From assembly GCA_002914805.1 (NCBI GenBank), contig JXTB01000106.1:637318-701317 (forward strand): a stretch of DNA of 64,000 nucleotides. The letters run 5' to 3'. The DNA is from Parasponia andersonii. Taxonomy: Eukaryota > Streptophyta > Magnoliopsida > Rosales > Cannabaceae. The notes under the pieces were generated by a model that was not told the origin of the DNA, searched no databases, and saw only the letters and a list, made by a program, of their open reading frames with translations. Each line of letters begins with the position of its first letter. Position 1 is the stretch's first letter. Below, in pieces: positions 35,130-47,793 of this stretch. The translations under genes were made by a program, and so were the position numbers.

Positions 35130-35488
35130 TACTCACCATAGCTGCGTGCTTCCATACTTGATCTTTATGACCAATGCATCATTGTGCGGGTAATGGACCT
35201 CCCTGACATCCTGCTCCGTAAAGGTAATATCCATATCCAGTACCCGTTGAAGCTTTCGTGGTCACTGCTTGAGATGTATAACCTTAGTTAATGGTTGCTG
35301 TCGCGCTTCTCGTGCGTACCTATCTTGCGCTCTCTTCGAATTTCCATCGATATACGGGCCTCCAAAAATAGTTCGTACCTCGCGTTGAATTTCTGGAGGT
35401 CGCTGTCGGTCTTCTTCTCGCCTTTCATTGTTCAGTTTAGTGTACTGCCGCAGCCGCCCTTCTTTAATTAATCTTTTGATTTCATCTT

Positions 35489-37170
35489 TCAAAGCAAAGC
35501 AGTTATTGGTATCGTGTCCAATATCATTGTGATTCCAGACAACTTGTTGGGGTCGCGCCTCGCTCTATCTCTTTTCATCGGTTCTGGTTGATGATACCTC
35601 TCCTGCTGGTTCGTGACCACATAAATATGATCTATGGGTGCATTCAGTTTAGTATAGTTGTTGAACCTCATGGGAGCTTTTGGAACCTCCTACTTTTTCT
35701 ATTGGGGCTGCTTTTCAGTCATTTGTTTATTGCTCCTTTTATTATTGTTGTTATTTGTGGTCGCATATTTAGCAGCATCCTTTCTTCTTTTCTTTGATAC
35801 CTTATGAAGATTTTCGCATGAAGATTCCACCCTTAGATGCCGACCAACTCTATGATAGAAGTTTTCAAGGGTTCTGCATTCTCGCTCAAGTAAATCTTCC
35901 CAGAGTTTAGTTTCTGGTCACACCCCAGCCATTATTAGAGTTAAAACTCCTCCTTCAGGTGGGTTGTTAACCTTTGCCAATTCTAAGGTAAAGCGATTTA
36001 GGTAAGATCGTAGAGTTTCCTCTGGACCTTGCCGAATAGGAGACAGACTGACCAGTGGAACAATGAGATTCTTCGCAGCCTGGAATTGCCTCAAGAATGT
36101 AGTCTGGAGTTGTTGCCAGGACAAGATTGAGCCAGACTTGGGTCCTCGGAACCACTTCTTCACTGCTCCCGTGAGAGTTATAGCAAAACACCTGCAACGT
36201 GAGAGATCATCGACATGATGTAGTTCCATCAGGTCATTGAAGTGATTCATATGATCCTGCAGATCAGTTTTCCCATCAAAAGTATTTATAGTGGGAAGTT
36301 TGAATCCGGCAGGTAAAGCAGCAGCTCGAACCTCCTCGTTGAATGGCGATTGACGATACCCATCAGCGAGCTCATCGTCCCAGCCGGCAAGTGCATCTAA
36401 TGCGATCCTCAAATTGTGAACTTCGATGTTCGGAGGGAGAGAGAGAATATTATCTTTTGCTGGTGGTAAGGGTGGCCCTTGGTTGTTATCGCGATTTAAG
36501 GTAGATTGGTCAGTCTGCTGTGACCTTTGTGGAGTTTCCATTGAAATAGTGCGACGAGATCAACTTCGGTCGTTGAGATGCAATGTGGATCGTTCTTGAC
36601 TTCGTCGCTGTTCTAGATGTTGTCTCAGGTCAGTAGGATTCTGTCAATATTCCCTACTAATCCTTTCAAAGACACTCCTCGATTGTCATTTTTGCTCGTT
36701 GTTTAGACCATCACGATTGATGGTCACTCTCCAAGAAGGTTATCGACGATTACGATTTGTGCTTGAACTTTCAGTTCCGGATTCCAAGGGCAAGTCTGCC
36801 ACCTTACCTTTTCCCTTGGAAGTGGATCTCCATGATGCTCCTGCCGGGCTTTATGCTGGTCATGGCTCCTTGTCTCTAGGATCTGAATTCCTTTCTCAAG
36901 TTGTTGAGCAGGACATTCTCTGGGATGTTCGTGCTGTGGTGGAGTTAGCATCTGTCCCTCAGCAAGTCGTCGTAGAGAGTCATTAATCTGACTTGTAATT
37001 TGCTGAAGGTTCACTAGTGCTTCTTCCATGCAATCTTGTCTCTGGACAATATTTTCTGGTGCGGTCACGACAGACTGATCCTAAGCAGGTTCTACCTGTG
37101 CAGCAGCAGTACTTTGGGGATGATTTTGGCTAATTTCGGTGTTTCTGGTAGTGTTTCTGGTATTTGCCAT
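35489..37170 (-). pseudogene. gag: Element D gag
   Basis: Minus strand. ATG at 37170 (MANTRNTTRNTEISQNHPQS), then a stop near 37080, an N-terminal part at 37068-36724 (EALVNLQQITSQINDSLRRL) and, after frameshifts, the gag core at 36541-35918: FKLPTINTFDGKTDLQDHMN, CFAITLTGAVKKWFRGPKSG, SWQQLQTTFLRQFQAAKNLI, LRSYLNRFTLELAKVNN (Retrotrans_gag family). It would form the particle. A C-terminal piece with NQQERYHQPEPMKRDRARRD lies at 35671-35489. Confidence 0.88.
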
Positions 37171-37231
37171 TGTTGAAAGAAAAGGAATTGACGAATTTTT
37201 CTACGGGAATAGCCCTCCTTCTAGGGTCAAT
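37171..37231 (-). promoter_or_regulatory. Element D leader and primer-binding region
   Basis: After the 5' LTR the minus strand reads ATTGACCCTAGAAGGAGGGC, the expected place of the primer-binding site. I could not match it to a named tRNA. Confidence 0.5.
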
Positions 37232-37858
37232 TGTTGACAGAAGTTTTGTCAATAATAAATTTAAGAAATTGCAAGATGTGACTTATGTGTGTAAATGGTT
37301 GATCAATCAAAGCAGGTAAAAGAGACAAGAATTTTATAGTGGTTCAGCCCCAAAAAAGATGAGCTTACGTCCACTGTTGTTCACTATTTTCTAGAAGATT
37401 ACAAGAGAGTGCAGAGTGTGTTCAAAAAGCGAGTCCTTAAGTTTTTCCCAAAAAGATCGATCCCCCACGGCAGCATTGATCTTCTTCTTATATAGGTGAA
37501 GGTAGTTCAATGTTTCCTGATTATGAAAATGGGTAAGTGTATAATCAGAAAATATAATTTGAGTAACAATATAACTAGGTAATAACTTAAATAAAACGAC
37601 TGGTCGATCTTGAAAGAGAAACTTTTGTTTCCCTTTCTTTGTAGATTACCCGTTTAACAAAGTTTGGTCTAGTTTTCTTTTCATTCTGGTCGCACTTAAC
37701 TTGTTCAGAGAAGATCGCACTTTATTCAGAGGGAGGTCGCATTTGACTTACTCGGAAGAGGTCACACTTAACTTACTTGTACAACCTGTCACATCCTCTT
37801 AGTTGCTAACTTTCTCTTTTTGGCATTGACCATCATCTAGTTTTTAGACCACACAACA
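37232..37858 (-). repeat. Element D 5' LTR
   Basis: 627 bp; ends TGTCAACA in element orientation. Target duplication ACTAA follows at 37859-37863. Confidence 0.92.
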
Positions 37859-37924
37859 ACTAATAACCTATACTTATTACAAATTAAAGGAAATACATAC
37901 TATTACCGAATATCCACCTTATCT

Positions 37925-38031
37925 GATTAGGAATAATAGTCTTTCACGCTTAGTCCTGGTGTGACTCGAATCTAGGACCGAGATCCTAGGTAGTGAGTAC
38001 TCTTACTACTTGAGCCAACCCACTTGGTCAA
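37925..38031 (-). repeat. SINE-like tRNA-derived head
   Basis: Minus strand: GTGGGTTGGCTCAAGTAGTA then AGAG (A-box-like, 38017-38000), and about 30 bases on GATTCGAGTCAC (B-box-like, 37973-37961). Spacing fits a tRNA-related pol III promoter. No clear A-tail or flanking duplication was found, so the limits are approximate. A mutated tRNA pseudogene is the alternative. Confidence 0.45.
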
Positions 38032-38240
38032 CTTCTTTTAATATTTATGAGTTCGTAGAACTAGAAAAAATGAACTTTATAGCCGGGAAATAACTATTAA
38101 ATGTTACATCTATTTTTTCTCTTGGTTTGTCTATATACATGTATATTATATATTTTCATATATACCAATTCCCACTATTGCAATTTATCTTTTTAGAATT
38201 AGATATACAAACTTATAAACAAATCTACTATGATTAAAAA

Positions 38241-38366
38241 AATATATACCAGAGTTAAAGACTCAATTTGTAAAATATATTTATATAATTTTATCATTAA
38301 AACAATATATACTAGACTTAAGGACACAAATTGTAAAATATATTTATATAATTTTATCATTAAAAC
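38241..38366. repeat. 63-bp tandem duplication
   Basis: 38241-38303 and 38304-38366 share AATATATACYAGASTTAARG at the start and identical AATTTTATCATTAAAAC ends. Confidence 0.85.
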
Positions 38367-40002
38367 TTGATAACAGATACCAATTTTCATAAAAGATATA
38401 TCACGACAGAAAAGATATGTAACTAAAGCCTAGATTACAATGTGATACATTTGAAAATATACCAAGAGAAAGAAAAGATGTACGATTTAATGGTGATATC
38501 CCATTAATAGTAAAAAAAGACAATCAAAAATTAAAAGGAAAAAAAACTTAAACCTCCTAACATACAAAGGACATTTACCTTTTAAAAAAAAAAGGATCAT
38601 TAAGCTATAACTTTGTAAATGAGTTCATTTGTTAATGCCATTAAAAAAAAAATGGAGACATACACCATAAATTCTTAAGAGTATAGGCCAAAAATCGTAT
38701 TTTTCCATTCTTTTCCATTGTACTGTATATTTTAGGGTCTCATAGCAAACGACTGAGTTCGAGCCCAATATAAGTAAATGTTTGTTTTTTAAATGTTATA
38801 GCAAAATATCTAGTATATATATCTATATATCAATTGTAAAATATTATATACCAAGCGTATATTTACTGAAATTGAGAGATAAGTATATCTAACAAGTGTA
38901 AATATACATATTTGGAAATTTAGTTATAAAATTTAAAAAGTAGATATCTACTCAATCAAATTTAAAATATTGCCTAAATTTCTCTATATTTTACTATTAT
39001 TGTACTATTTATTGTATTTTTCATTTATTCCATTTTCAAAATTACTTTTTAAGAAGTGTCATAATAGTAGTGATGGTGGTCATTAAATTTATTAACCATA
39101 ATTTTATCTTTCTTAGAACGAACAACTGGTTACTAATATTATGACTATCTATAATGATATTCCTCAATATTTATTTTACAAAATACCCCTAAAAAAGTTG
39201 TCTCGGCCCAAAATACTACTAGTTAGGTCCATTTACCCGTGTAAAGATCCATAAAACTTGTGCGCCATTTCTTCTTTTAGACTTTTTGGATAAAGCCCAG
39301 AAAGTGTGGAACCATGACCAATCCAAATCCACGAAATTCAGTACATTAGATTAGTAAATCTACACATACACAAAGAAAAAAAAAACGAAAAAGATAAATG
39401 AGGCGAAAAGGAGTTAAAAATTCCGAACCCAACTAAATCATGGGTTGTCATTCTGAAAATTTTAAAACATAGCACCCTTACCTCACCCACAAAAAAAAAA
39501 AAAATGAAGTGTACTGGTTATTTATTTTACTGCAATAATGTTGTTGATGTTGATAAAGTGGTCCCAATTAATATATCCCCATTGAGCTAGCAATGCAGTG
39601 TGAGGGCAGGGTGTTGACTCTATCGATTACGTCCATGAAAAAGATATTCTAAAATTTGGAGTATTCCAAAATTTTACCAAGAATATTTCAAACTTCAAAA
39701 CAACAATTTATAATAATTACAAAGAGCTTAAAAAGATGCACTTATTTTTCTGGGCCTTTTTGCAATATCGATCAATAGGAACTTGAAGATCTAAAAGCAG
39801 CCTGAAACCCCATAATAAGCAACCGCAAGGAACCATCACTTTCTGCCCATAGATAGTCTGATATTTACATCGAAAGATTACTAGATTTGCAAACCATGTG
39901 TCTTGAGCTTTAAGGCAATAAGACCCTGAGACTAAATCTAGCTCCTTCCAAAAGTCTACCGGACCTTTCAGGCCCAAACTAAATTCCAAGGACCTACTAT
40001 CA
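38367..40002. other. AT-rich spacer; one unrecognised frame
   Basis: No known gene. A minus-strand frame at 39717-39989 (90 residues; LVSGSYCLKAQDTWFANLVI, MVPCGCLLWGFRLLLDL) is somewhat protein-like in composition but I do not recognise it. Right before the MULE. Confidence 0.4.
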
Positions 40003-40011
40003 TAATTTAGG

Positions 40012-40090
40012 GGAAATGGTCATGGATAGGACTATTTGGCTGTGCCTTCTTTTGTTTTTTTTGGGACTATGTTGATATGATTGTTGTTTA
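40012..40090 (+). repeat. MULE left terminal inverted repeat
   Basis: Matches the reverse complement of 59366-59444: GGATAGGACT, then a T-rich run and GGGACTATGTTGATATG against AGGACTACAAAATTAGAT. Imperfect. Confidence 0.7.
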
Positions 40091-40199
40091 TGACCAAAAG
40101 TTAGAAGTAAGTAGAGAGAGAAAAAAAACTGGTTTCTAAAATTACCCTCGGCCAAAAATAAAAATAGTAGATGGAAGCATTGTGATTTCTATTAGTTTT

Positions 40200-40387
40200 C
40201 AATCAGCCATCTTTTCTTTTTATTTCTTTTTCTTTCTTGTTCTCTCTCTTTCTTTCGCTTCTTCTTCTTCTTCTTCTTTTTCTCCTTGTTTTCTCTTAAA
40301 GATCAGAACATGCTTTCCATTTCTAATGAAACACGAAAGCTCCAAATTTTTGACCTCATTAAGTTTGACGTCTTCTTTGTTTCATTT

Positions 40388-40426
<39 letters not shown>

Positions 40427-40500
40427 TCTAGTTCATGAGTTTTTTCTCCAACGATCTTTTTCTTTCTTTCTTAACACCTATTAAACTGTTTTATAAAAAA
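40200..40500 (+). other. Pyrimidine-rich leader-like tract with CT microsatellite
   Basis: CTTCTTCTTCTTCTTCTTC at 40259-40280 and (CT)n at 40390-40420, in the arm upstream of the transposase. It resembles a plant 5' UTR; the frame 40182-40484 is low complexity. Followed at 40700-40823 by copies of the GTCAAG motif. Confidence 0.45.
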
Positions 40501-40823
40501 TAGTTAGGAGGAAAGAAAGTCGGATCATATTCAAGAATTTTTTGTATTTTGAAGCTAAGTGATGAAGTTCTGTCAAGAATGATTTTTTAGGTCAATAATG
40601 AGTGAATAAAGTTTGAACGAGAACCATAATGTTGATTTGGACATTATTATGCTAAAAAATTTATATTTTAGTATATTTATCATCTTCTTAATATCTTGTA
40701 TATTTGGTTATGACATAATAGGTCCAATTGATCATGATGTATGGTCAAGACCAACTTGCCTTTAGGTTAAATCCTCTTGAGTATTAGTCAAGATTATATT
40801 AAATTGAATAAATTGGTCAAACT

Positions 40824-42185
40824 TGTTAACCCAAGAGTAACTAACCCAAGAAAAGGAATGAATTGGATTTTAAAAATGTTTGCAAATGTTTCGAATAAAA
40901 CAATTAGAATATGTAAATAATGAATGAAGCAAGCAAGAATAGCAAGTAAACAAATACAATTTCAAAGTAAATAAATTAAAGAGATAGGGACAAAGAGACT
41001 ACAAATACTATTTTCATAAGGTTCGACAAATAAGACGGTTTGCCTAGGTCTTCGGCCCTAGGTAATTTGCATTGAGCTTTCTACTATCAAATCAAAGTTA
41101 TGGGCTTGACCAACCTTTATATAAACGAAGTGAATTCTTCTTAGAAACACCTAATCCTTTATAATGGCCTTGACTCTAGCTCTATTATGCCTAACTTCGA
41201 ATTTTTCTGACTCCAGTTTTATCCTCGCCTATAATCGAGTTATTTATGAATCTAGTGCCAACCTCACCTTATAAATACAAAGTATATTTTTGAATTGAAA
41301 CACTTAACAAAAATCTCTCCTCTATGTAATTTAAACAATATAAACTTAAAGAGAATAAGTATAAGCATAAAATGTGATCTAGTTTGGCTCAATAAAAAGT
41401 ATTTAAAAGTTTAATCACAAAATGTAGGCTATCAAGACTTGAAAGATTATTAGAAGTAGTGTAAGATTGTTCAAGATATCTAGTTTAGTCTTAAAGTAGC
41501 TTCTATTTATAAGCATTTTGAAAACTAACCATTTTTGGACCATTTAACAAAGTTTCTTGAGTTTTCTATAGGACGGTAAAGTTTCCAGTAAACTCCCAAA
41601 AACAAGATGTTGGAAGTGGAGCCGTAACAATAACGATCAAATTTTAACGGTCATTTTTTATCTGTATTAGAGAGCAGTAAATCAGTTCTTCCTACCGATA
41701 GACTGCCCTTTAATATATGTAGACTCGTATGTCTACTGATTTTGATAAAAAATGTTTTCTACCATCTTTTTTTTGTAAAAAATGATCTTTAACTTAATTT
41801 CAAGATAGTTTACTGACTTTTAAAGATCATAGGACTTATTTTAAAAAGTGTACAATCAATTTTTCAAATCAAATAAATACTTTTAAAATATTTTAAGAAC
41901 TTTAGTTTGAAAAATCTTTTTGTTAAAATATTTGAGCCCATAAAGGATCATAAGATGTGTATCCATAAACTTTTATACAAGGCTAAATGCTTTTATCCTT
42001 TTTCTAACTAAGTCTTGTATCGTTGATCTTTGATGGTCTTTATAATTTAAACTTTTTTCTCTATAATCTATCTTTAATATCTTTTGTGATTTTTTTATCA
42101 ATTTTGCTATATACTCAAGTAGATTATTAGTCCTTTTTATTAATATCAAAACATGAGTATAAGATTGAAATTTTAAAAATCAACT
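40824..42185 (-). repeat. Element C 3' LTR
   Basis: 1362 bp; + strand start TGTTAACCC; the other end is decayed (TCAACT for TCAACA). The adjoining purine tract on minus is AAAAAGGGAGAGAC. Confidence 0.85.
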
Positions 42186-42930
42186 GTCTCTCCCTTTTTA
42201 ATGATAACAAATATTTGATTTATATAATAAGGATTTAAGCACAAAATTTATTTATTTGATAATAGTTTATTTGACAATAGAGACCCTTATTATATTAAAA
42301 ACTCTCCATCAAAATTTGCTTAAGAAAAATTAAGGCAGGAAATGCACGGTCTTAATTCTTGAAGGTTCAATATGTGCATATTTTGAGTTTTATAAGAGAA
42401 TTATTGAGAATTAAAAATTGCTTATTATTTTACGATATATTTCCCATTTTATCATATATTTCTCTCCCTTGATAAATCAATAACTCAATATACTTTATCC
42501 TCCTTTTGATATTATAAAAAAGAAAAGAAATATAGAGTATAAGATTTGAAAATAAAAGGCATCCATACATTTTTAAGGCTTATACAATCTTGAAAAAGAG
42601 GATTTTTCACTACAAACATGTGACAGAAATTAATAAAAAGTGTGTGAAAAATAATTTAAAATATTCGACAGAAATCGCTCCAGCGGTAGGCTGAAAAGAG
42701 CATTTCGGTAGACCAATTTTGGCAGAGAGTTTTTACATTGTGGTCATATTTTCCAGTCTACCAGTTTGAATTTTTGATTCACCGGTCATTTTTTTAGAAA
42801 CAAAACAAAAGCAAAAAATAAAATAAAATTATAAGCACTCTTATTATATAATAATAAGCATGGAATTAATTTTAAAAACTTGAGTAAATAAACTAAAATC
42901 ATTAAACAAACAACTCAAAATAATTCATTG
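42186..42930 (-). other. Element C region between RNase H and 3' LTR
   Basis: AT-rich, no frame. This is where element B has its extra ORF; nothing similar is seen here. Confidence 0.6.
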
Positions 42931-44990
42931 AAATCAACCATACCAAGCTCTCTAAGAATCATACAAAAATGATCTCAGCTTAGAGGTTTAGTGAAAATAT
43001 CTGCTAATTGATTTTCAGTACAAACAAATTCTAGTATTATATCACCTTTTAACATATGATCACGAAGAAAATTATGACTAATATCAATATGCTTAGCACA
43101 TGAATGCATAATAGAATTTTTAAACAAATTAATAACACTAGTATTATTACATTTAATAGGCACATGATCATAATTCATACCAAAATCCTTAAGTATTTGC
43201 TTCATCCATAGAATTTATGCATAATAATTAGCCGCCGATACATACTCGGTGTCAGTAATAGAAAGAGCAACCAAAATTTGTTTCTCACTAAACTAGGAGA
43301 CAAGTGCATAACCTAGAAAATGACAAGTGCCACTTGTGCTCTTGCGATCGAAACTATAACCAGAAAAATTCGCATACAAATAACTAGTAATATTAAAGTG
43401 TGTACCTTTGGGATACCATAATCCGAGGTTTATTATGTTATTCATATATTTCAATATTCTTTTAATAGCACTAAGATGTGATTCTTTAGGATTTAATTGA
43501 AATCTAGCACATTAGTATACACTAAACATTATATCTAGTCTACTAGCCATTAAGTAAAGTAGTGATCCGATCATATCTTAATATTTAGTGACATCCACAA
43601 CTTTACCATTTTCATCTTTGTCAAGCTTGATTGAGGAGCTTATTATTGTTCCCATAGTCTTCAAATGCTCTTCAAGAATATCTTTGATATATTTTGATTG
43701 ATTGATAAAAAGGCCTTATTTGCTTTGTTTGATTTGAAGGCCAAGAAAGAAATTTAGCTCTCCTATTATACTTATTTCAAATTCGTTACGTATAAATCTT
43801 GAGAAATCTTCACAAAGAGACACATTAGTAGCACCAAAGATGATATCATTAGCATAGATTTACCATAATAGCAACCCTATTCTTTTTGATAAAAAGAGTA
43901 GTATATGCTTTTCCCATTAAAAATCCATTTGAAATTAGAAACTTGCTTAATCTATCATACTAAACTCTAAGAGTTTGTTTTAAACTATAAAGAGCCTTTT
44001 TTAGTTAAAAACCTAGTCTAGATACTTATAATTTTGAAAACCGAGAGGTTGAGCTACATAGACTTCTTCTAAAATGTATCCATTTAAGAAGGTACTCTTT
44101 ACATCTATTTGATAAAGAATAAAATCCTTATGGTATGAAAATACTAAGAATATCCTAATAGATTCTAATCTTGCTACAGGTGCAAAGGTTTCTTCATAAT
44201 CAATTCTTTTTTCTTAATTGAAATCTTCGGCCACTAATTTAGTCTTGTTTCTCAAAACCACCTCATGCTCATCAATTTTGTTTCTAAAGACCTATTTAGT
44301 TCTAATAATTTATTGATCTTTAGGTCTTGGAACTAATTTTTGGACATCACTCCTGTCAAATTAATTTAATTCTTATGTCATAGCTAAAATCTAAGATTCA
44401 TCTTTTTTAGTATCTTTAAAACTTTTAGGTTCAATTTGAGAAAGAAAAACCATATTATTACAAATATTTCTAAGTGATGCTCTAGTTTTGTCACCTTGTA
44501 AAGAGTCACCTATAATTTGGTCTTTAGGATGAGCATGACTAAATCTTAAATCTTGAGGAAGAATTAGAGTTTTACCAATTTTGCTTTATTCACCTTCTTT
44601 AAGACTTTGATCTTGTTGTAGATGAACTTATTTTTCTTTCTTTGGCTCAATGATGATCAAACTATCTAAGCCTTATTCTATACTTACAACATTATCATCA
44701 TCTATATTTCTTTCTTTGGAGAGAATACTAGTTTCATCAAAAATAACATGCATAGATTTTTCTAAAACTAAAGTTCATTTGTTGAAAACTCGATAAGCTT
44801 TACTAGTAGTAGAAATATACCAACATCATATTTTGAATCAAATTTACTCAAATTATCTTAGTATTCAAAATAAAACATTTGCAAGAAAAGACTTTGAAAT
44901 AACCAATGTTAGACTTTCTATCCTTTTAAAGCTCATAAAATGTCTTGTTCAAAGTAGGTCTAGTCATTACTCTATACTACATGGCAAGCA
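42930..44990 (-). pseudogene. Element C reverse transcriptase and RNase H
   Basis: Minus strand. The only long frame, 43205-42975, gives the RNase H end: MNYDHVPIKCNNTSVINLFK, SCAKHIDISHNFLRDHMLKG, LEFVCTENQLADIFTKPLS. The catalytic Asp of the CDN motif is Asn. Upstream, RT (about 43400-44500) is recognisable only as short, interrupted pieces matching element B at the nucleotide level. Confidence 0.8.
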
Positions 44991-45019
44991 GTATTTACGG
45001 CCTCGGCCTAAAAATATGT

Positions 45020-45600
45020 TTGTAAGGCATGATTATTAAGCATATTTTTTTACCATTTCTTGTAGAGTTTTATTCTTCTTTTCTACAATCCTATGTTGTT
45101 CAGGAGTTCTAAGTGCAAAAATATTATTATCAAAACTATTTTCATTACAAAATACTTCTAACTCATCACTTTCAAATTCATCACCATGATCACTTCTAAT
45201 AAAAGTAATAGTATACCCTTTTTATTTTGTACTATTTTACAAAAAGTAGTAAAATCTTTTATCACATCATTTTTATAAGCTAAAAAATAGAAACTAACTA
45301 AATCTTGAAAACTTATCAACTATTACAAAAGCATAATGTTTTTCATTAAGACATGTAGTCTTAATGGTCCAAATAAATCCATGTGAAGTAGTTAAAATGG
45401 TCTAGTGGTCGAAATAAAATATTTAGATGTAGAAGAACTTTTAACTCATTTTTCAAATTGACATGTATCACAAATTTTGTCTTTTTCATAAATCTAACTA
45501 GGTAAACCATTTACAAGATTTTTCTTTGAAAGTTTTGAAATTGTACTCATGCAAGCATGTCCAAGTTTTTGTGCCAAAGTTAAGAATGATCTTTCGTAAC
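45020..45600 (-). pseudogene. Element C integrase
   Basis: Minus strand: LGHACMSTISKLSKKNLVNG (pre-integrase), ICDTCQF, LLHMDLFGP (first Asp), GYTITFIRSDHGDEFESDEL (second Asp), IVEKKNKTLQEMVKK (Glu). Catalytic residues are readable but stops break the frame. The segment that is fourfold in B is single here. Confidence 0.78.
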
Positions 45601-45779
45601 CGAAAAACATTTGTTTTGATTAGGGTATTTTTCTATATTAATAATATAAATATTATCTTTTCTTTCTCTAATGAAAATGACTTATTTTGAATAAGTATTC
45701 TCACTCAAGTATTTGAAAGATTCAAAAATAACTTTATAACATTTATCACAAAGTTGACTAATACTAACTATATTATGCT

Positions 45780-45975
45780 TAAGACTATCAACAATTAAGA
45801 CATTTTCTATGATAGGTGAAGATGAATTATCGATGTTATCTTTTCCTAAAATTTTGCCTTTAGCATTGTCTCCAAAAGTGATATACTCTCAATTTTTTTA
45901 CATAAATAAGGAAAATAAAGAGAGATCATTGATCATGTGTTTAGAATAACTATTATCCAAGAACCAAAGATTTAG
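45780..45975 (-). pseudogene. Element C aspartic protease
   Basis: Minus strand: WFLDNSYSKHMINDLSLFSL then ITFGDNAKGKILG and IIENVLIVDSLKHNIVSIS. The active-site motif DSG is replaced by DNS. Confidence 0.75.
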
Positions 45976-46100
45976 ATTTTTCTTTGTCTTTTGTACTTGT
46001 AAATAGAATCAAATTTTGACTTTTGATACCCATAATAATTTTGGTCCTTGAGAGTTATTCTTAGATTCTTTTAGAACCCATATTGCCTTTTCTCCAAAGT

Positions 46101-46320
46101 ATATATTTTTTTCATAGAGCTAGAGTTGCTAGTGTGATCATCTTGATTGCAATAGTTACAAGTATATTTAGTATCACTAGAAGAAGCTTTCACAAAATAG
46201 TTTTTGAGATATACATTTTTTTAATAGAGCTAGAGTTGCTAGTGTGATCATCTTGATTGCAATAGTTATAAGTATATTTAGTATCACTAGAAGAAGCTTT
46301 CACAAAATAGTTTTTGAGAT
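46101..46320. repeat. 110-bp tandem duplication in element C
   Basis: 46101-46210 and 46211-46320 differ at only a few bases (shared TAGAGCTAGAGTTGCTAGTG). Lies in the gag-protease linker and encodes part of a KYTYNYCNQDD-type segment. Confidence 0.93.
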
Positions 46321-46415
46321 ACCTTTCTTTAATAAATGATTTGTATCCTATACCTCCACCAAGCATTAAGTCAATTTTTTTTTTCATTTACAAATTTGTG
46401 GACAATGTTTGTCAA

Positions 46416-47720
46416 TTACAAAGCTTTTTCATTTAAAGAAGGATTTTCAATTTTCAACCTTTTACAAACCTCGCAAGGTAAATTTTCTTTTTTCATTTTA
46501 GCGAAAACATCAATTTCTTTTGGCAAGCGAAGAATTTTCTCTTTAAGAGTATTATTTTTCAAAATGAGTTTTTCATAGTTCTTATGCGAATCATTAAAAT
46601 CGTTCAATAATTTTTCATAAGATAAATCATTTTCATCGCACTTATAATCAAAATCATCAAGAAGAAAATTACTAGAGTCAGGAGACTTTACCTTATTTTT
46701 AAGTGACATAAAGCACATATTAGCAATTTCCTCTTGTATTTCTTCGTCAGATCCTTCTTCATCGATATCATCCTAAGTAGCTTTCATTAACTTTTTCTTT
46801 GTCTTTTTCCTCAATGGGCATTCATTTTTCATGTGTCTAGACTTCTTGCATCCAAAGCATGTAATAGGATCATCTCTATATTTCTTTTCTCTGTAATCAT
46901 TGTTGTTGTTGTTGTTGGTTTTCTTTGAAGAATTTCCTTTCTTGAATTTTAAGTACTTTTTAGTGAGAAGAGGAATGTCGACTATCTCACTATCTTCAAG
47001 TTCTTTGTCATCTTTTTCTTCTTAAGCAGATGACTTGAGGGTGATAGTTTTCTTTTTCTTTCAATTTTTGTCTTCTTGATTGTGCACTTTCATCATAATC
47101 TCATGAGTCATGAGTGATCCCATGACTTCTTCAAGTTGGAAATTAGAAAGATCTCTAGTTTCTCTAATGACTACCTTTCCTTGATAAGCTTTAAGTAGGC
47201 TCCTAGAGATCTTGTTCATCAATTCGGTTAAATCGTAAGTTTTACCAAGAGTATTAAGAGCATTAGTGATAGAAGTGAAACTAGTAAATATTTGAGCAAT
47301 TGTTTCGTCACTTTTTATTTTGAACAACTCATATTGATGCACAAGCATGTTTATTTTTGTTTCTTTCAATGAGTTAGTTCTATGATGTGTTACTTCTAGT
47401 ATTTTCCACATTTCGAAAGCATTGGTAACTTTTTCTATATTATTATAAATGCTTCTATCTAAACTATAAATTAAATAATATCTAGCTTTAACACTTTTGG
47501 GAATTATGATTTTGTCTTTTTCATCAAAATCTTCATGAGTTTTTGTAACCCAAATATCTCCTTCTATTTTCTTAGGAATGATAAGACCATTCATAATAAT
47601 ATACGACAAATTATAATCCATAGATAAGAAATAATATTCTATTTTACTTTTCTAATAATTAAAATCAATTCCATTGAAGAATAGAGGCTTGGTAATAGAA
47701 AACACTTTGTTTTGAGAATT
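46416..47720 (-). pseudogene. gag: Element C gag
   Basis: Minus strand. Frame 47621-47061: MDYNLSYIIMNGLIIPKKIE, YNNIEKVTNAFEMWKILEVT, INMLVHQYELFKIKSDETIA, LLKAYQGKVVIRETRDLSNF, LEEVMGSLMTHEIMMK: the copia gag core over 187 codons without a stop. An intact CCHC knuckle CFGCKKSRHMKNEC lies at about 46862-46818. The coiled-coil-like region is at 46718-46416. The start may lie slightly upstream near 47710 (FFNGIDFNYW). Confidence 0.85.
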
Positions 47721-47793
47721 CATTGGTTAAGCCTTCTCCAAATAGTTAAGTCAATAATTTTCAAAAATTTAAGCACCAAGATTTGATACTAAT

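Larger units (their letters stand above)
26764..37858 (-). mobile_element. Element D: Ty3/gypsy, Tat-type, with antisense gene
   Basis: Seen: LTRs 26764-27389 and 37232-37858 (626/627 bp). Exact 5-bp target duplication ACTAA at 26759-26763 and 37859-37863. On minus: gag, protease, RT, RNase H, a second RNase H, integrase; then about 4 kb to the 3' LTR that holds a plus-strand multi-exon gene. Hand alignment of the LTRs gives about 51 differences, nearly all transitions. Known: a second, archaeal-type RNase H between RT-RH and integrase, and additional ORFs (often antisense) before the 3' LTR, are Tat-lineage traits. Coding regions carry stops and frameshifts, so the copy is dead. Confidence 0.93.

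Noticed and set aside
38745-38765. Second B-box-like word (GAGTTCGAGCCC)
   Set aside because: No A-box at a fitting distance.
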